Assembly (NCBI GenBank): GCA_027493545.1
Contig: JAOSKR010000001.1
Coordinates: forward strand, 772,001-836,000
Direction: 5' to 3'
Length of the DNA: 64,000 nucleotides
From: Roseovarius sp.
GTDB taxonomy: Bacteria; Pseudomonadota; Alphaproteobacteria; Rhodobacterales; Rhodobacteraceae
Part shown: positions 63,750 through 64,000 of the stretch, one piece after another
How positions within the stretch are numbered: the first letter of the stretch is position 1
Layout of the letters: each line of letters opens with the position of its first letter
Position numbers and translations under genes: made by a program
Notes under the pieces: generated by a model
Database searches by the model: none
The model's input: only the letters and a program-made list of their open reading frames with translations
Told to the model about the DNA's origin: nothing

Positions 63750-63959
63750 ATGTTCAACGACCCGCTTTTCATCCTCGTCGCGCTCGCCTGCGGCGTGGTA
63801 GCGGTGATCCTGCTGATGGGAATCGCCACCTTCGGCAAAGGCGGGATCGAGAACGGCAAGCGCTCGAACCGGCTGATGCGCTGGCGCATCATCGCCCAGT
63901 TCATCGCGGTGCTGCTGATCCTGCTCTTCGTCTTCATCCGCCGCCAGGGGGGGCTCTGA
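63750..63959 (+). CDS. Twin transmembrane-helix small protein (HIG1-like)
   Basis: 69 aa: M-F-N-D-P-L-F then two membrane helices (ILVALACGVVAVILLMGIAT and IIAQFIAVLLILLFVFI) joined by a basic loop F-G-K-G-G-I-E-N-G-K-R-S-N-R-L-M-R-W-R. This matches the HIG1-domain small proteins of alphaproteobacteria that associate with respiratory complexes. It is 1 bp upstream of the cobalamin adenosyltransferase gene, a pairing I recall in Rhodobacteraceae. Confidence 0.85.
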   Translation: MFNDPLFILVALACGVVAVILLMGIATFGKGGIENGKRSNRLMRWRIIAQFIAVLLILLFVFIRRQGGL

Positions 63960-63960
63960 C

Positions 63961-64000
63961 ATGGTCGTTCTCAACAAGATCTACACACGGACCGGCGACG
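63961..64000 (+). CDS. Cob(I)alamin adenosyltransferase, PduO type (first 13 codons)
   Basis: MVVLNKIYTRTGD, the characteristic N-terminus (K-I-Y-T-R-T-G-D, ATP-binding) of PduO-type ATP:cob(I)alamin adenosyltransferases. The rest is beyond the window. Only 1 bp separates it from the upstream small protein. Confidence 0.8.
   Translation, partial: MVVLNKIYTRTGD

Noticed and set aside
1..64000. tRNA, rRNA, prophage or conjugative genes
   Set aside because: Intergenic gaps were scanned by eye for T-arm/anticodon patterns and for phage or plasmid genes; none was convincing. A covariance-model search would be decisive for small RNAs.

Overview
The window is a GC-rich piece of an alphaproteobacterial chromosome, most likely from the Rhodobacteraceae (Roseobacter/Paracoccus side of Rhodobacterales). 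Supporting signs are the ffh - chorismate mutase - rpsP - rimM order, an F0-only ATP synthase operon (atpI-B-E-B'-F) separated from F1, accD-folC, a MutL with the endonuclease motif, preT-preA, a Rhodobacterales-type GAGTATTTGGAG repeat, and several small conserved proteins typical of the family. Coding is dense and mostly housekeeping. There is one insertion sequence, no rRNA, tRNA or CRISPR array that I can see, and no prophage.

Layout. 0-4 kb (minus): ffh, GNAT acetyltransferases, chorismate mutase, rpsP and rimM, the translation/SRP block. 4-7.3 kb: LysR-EamA pair, GT61 glycosyltransferase, ArsR regulator. 7.5-10.3 kb: F0 operon behind a good promoter. 10.3-14 kb: aroC behind a hairpin-rich leader, then a membrane protein bracketed by two inverted copies of a ~125-bp palindromic repeat, then EamA. 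14-21.7 kb: HU, AMP nucleosidase, a VOC protein, an epimerase, EamA, and CPBP protease-accD-folC. 21.8-26.2 kb: ilvD, a lipoprotein, two unknown proteins, a lytic transglycosylase. 26.2-27.7 kb: a 1535-bp IS50-like element with perfect 19-bp ends and a 9-bp target duplication. 27.7-36.4 kb: mutL-rmuC, rhodanese, amtB, class A PBP, mlaA-mlaC. 36.5-42.5 kb: type I secretion ABC/HlyD pair, RidA, GDPD, a FemAB-like protein, pterin dehydratase. 42.6-49.8 kb (minus): capsule operon kpsT-kpsE-kdsA-pgm, an RTX protein, a nitrilase-family amidase. 49.8-54.2 kb: ArsR-permease operon with a palindromic operator; preT-preA. 54.2-64 kb: pyruvyl transferase family protein, GNAT, smc, parC, SH3 protein, SDR, a twin-TM protein and the start of a cobalamin adenosyltransferase.

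Genes that appear to work together: preTA (reductive pyrimidine breakdown); mlaA/mlaC (outer-membrane lipid asymmetry, with no mlaFED here); kpsT-kpsE-kdsA-pgm (ABC-dependent surface polysaccharide, with kdsA supplying Kdo, the known linker sugar of such capsules); mutL-rmuC (start/stop overlap); and arsR-permease (metalloid efflux).

Major caveat: about 20 genes carry one or more single-base frameshifts, many in G/C runs. They include ffh, aroC, folC, smc and parC, which a living cell is unlikely to lose together. I read these as residual indel errors of an unpolished assembly and annotate each broken gene over its full reconstructed span. The worst stretch is 38.5-41.7 kb. No wholly new system is evident. 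The best leads are the inverted repeat pair around 12-13 kb, the Kdo/capsule operon with its unusual KpsE N-terminus, and the palindromic operators upstream of preT and arsR.
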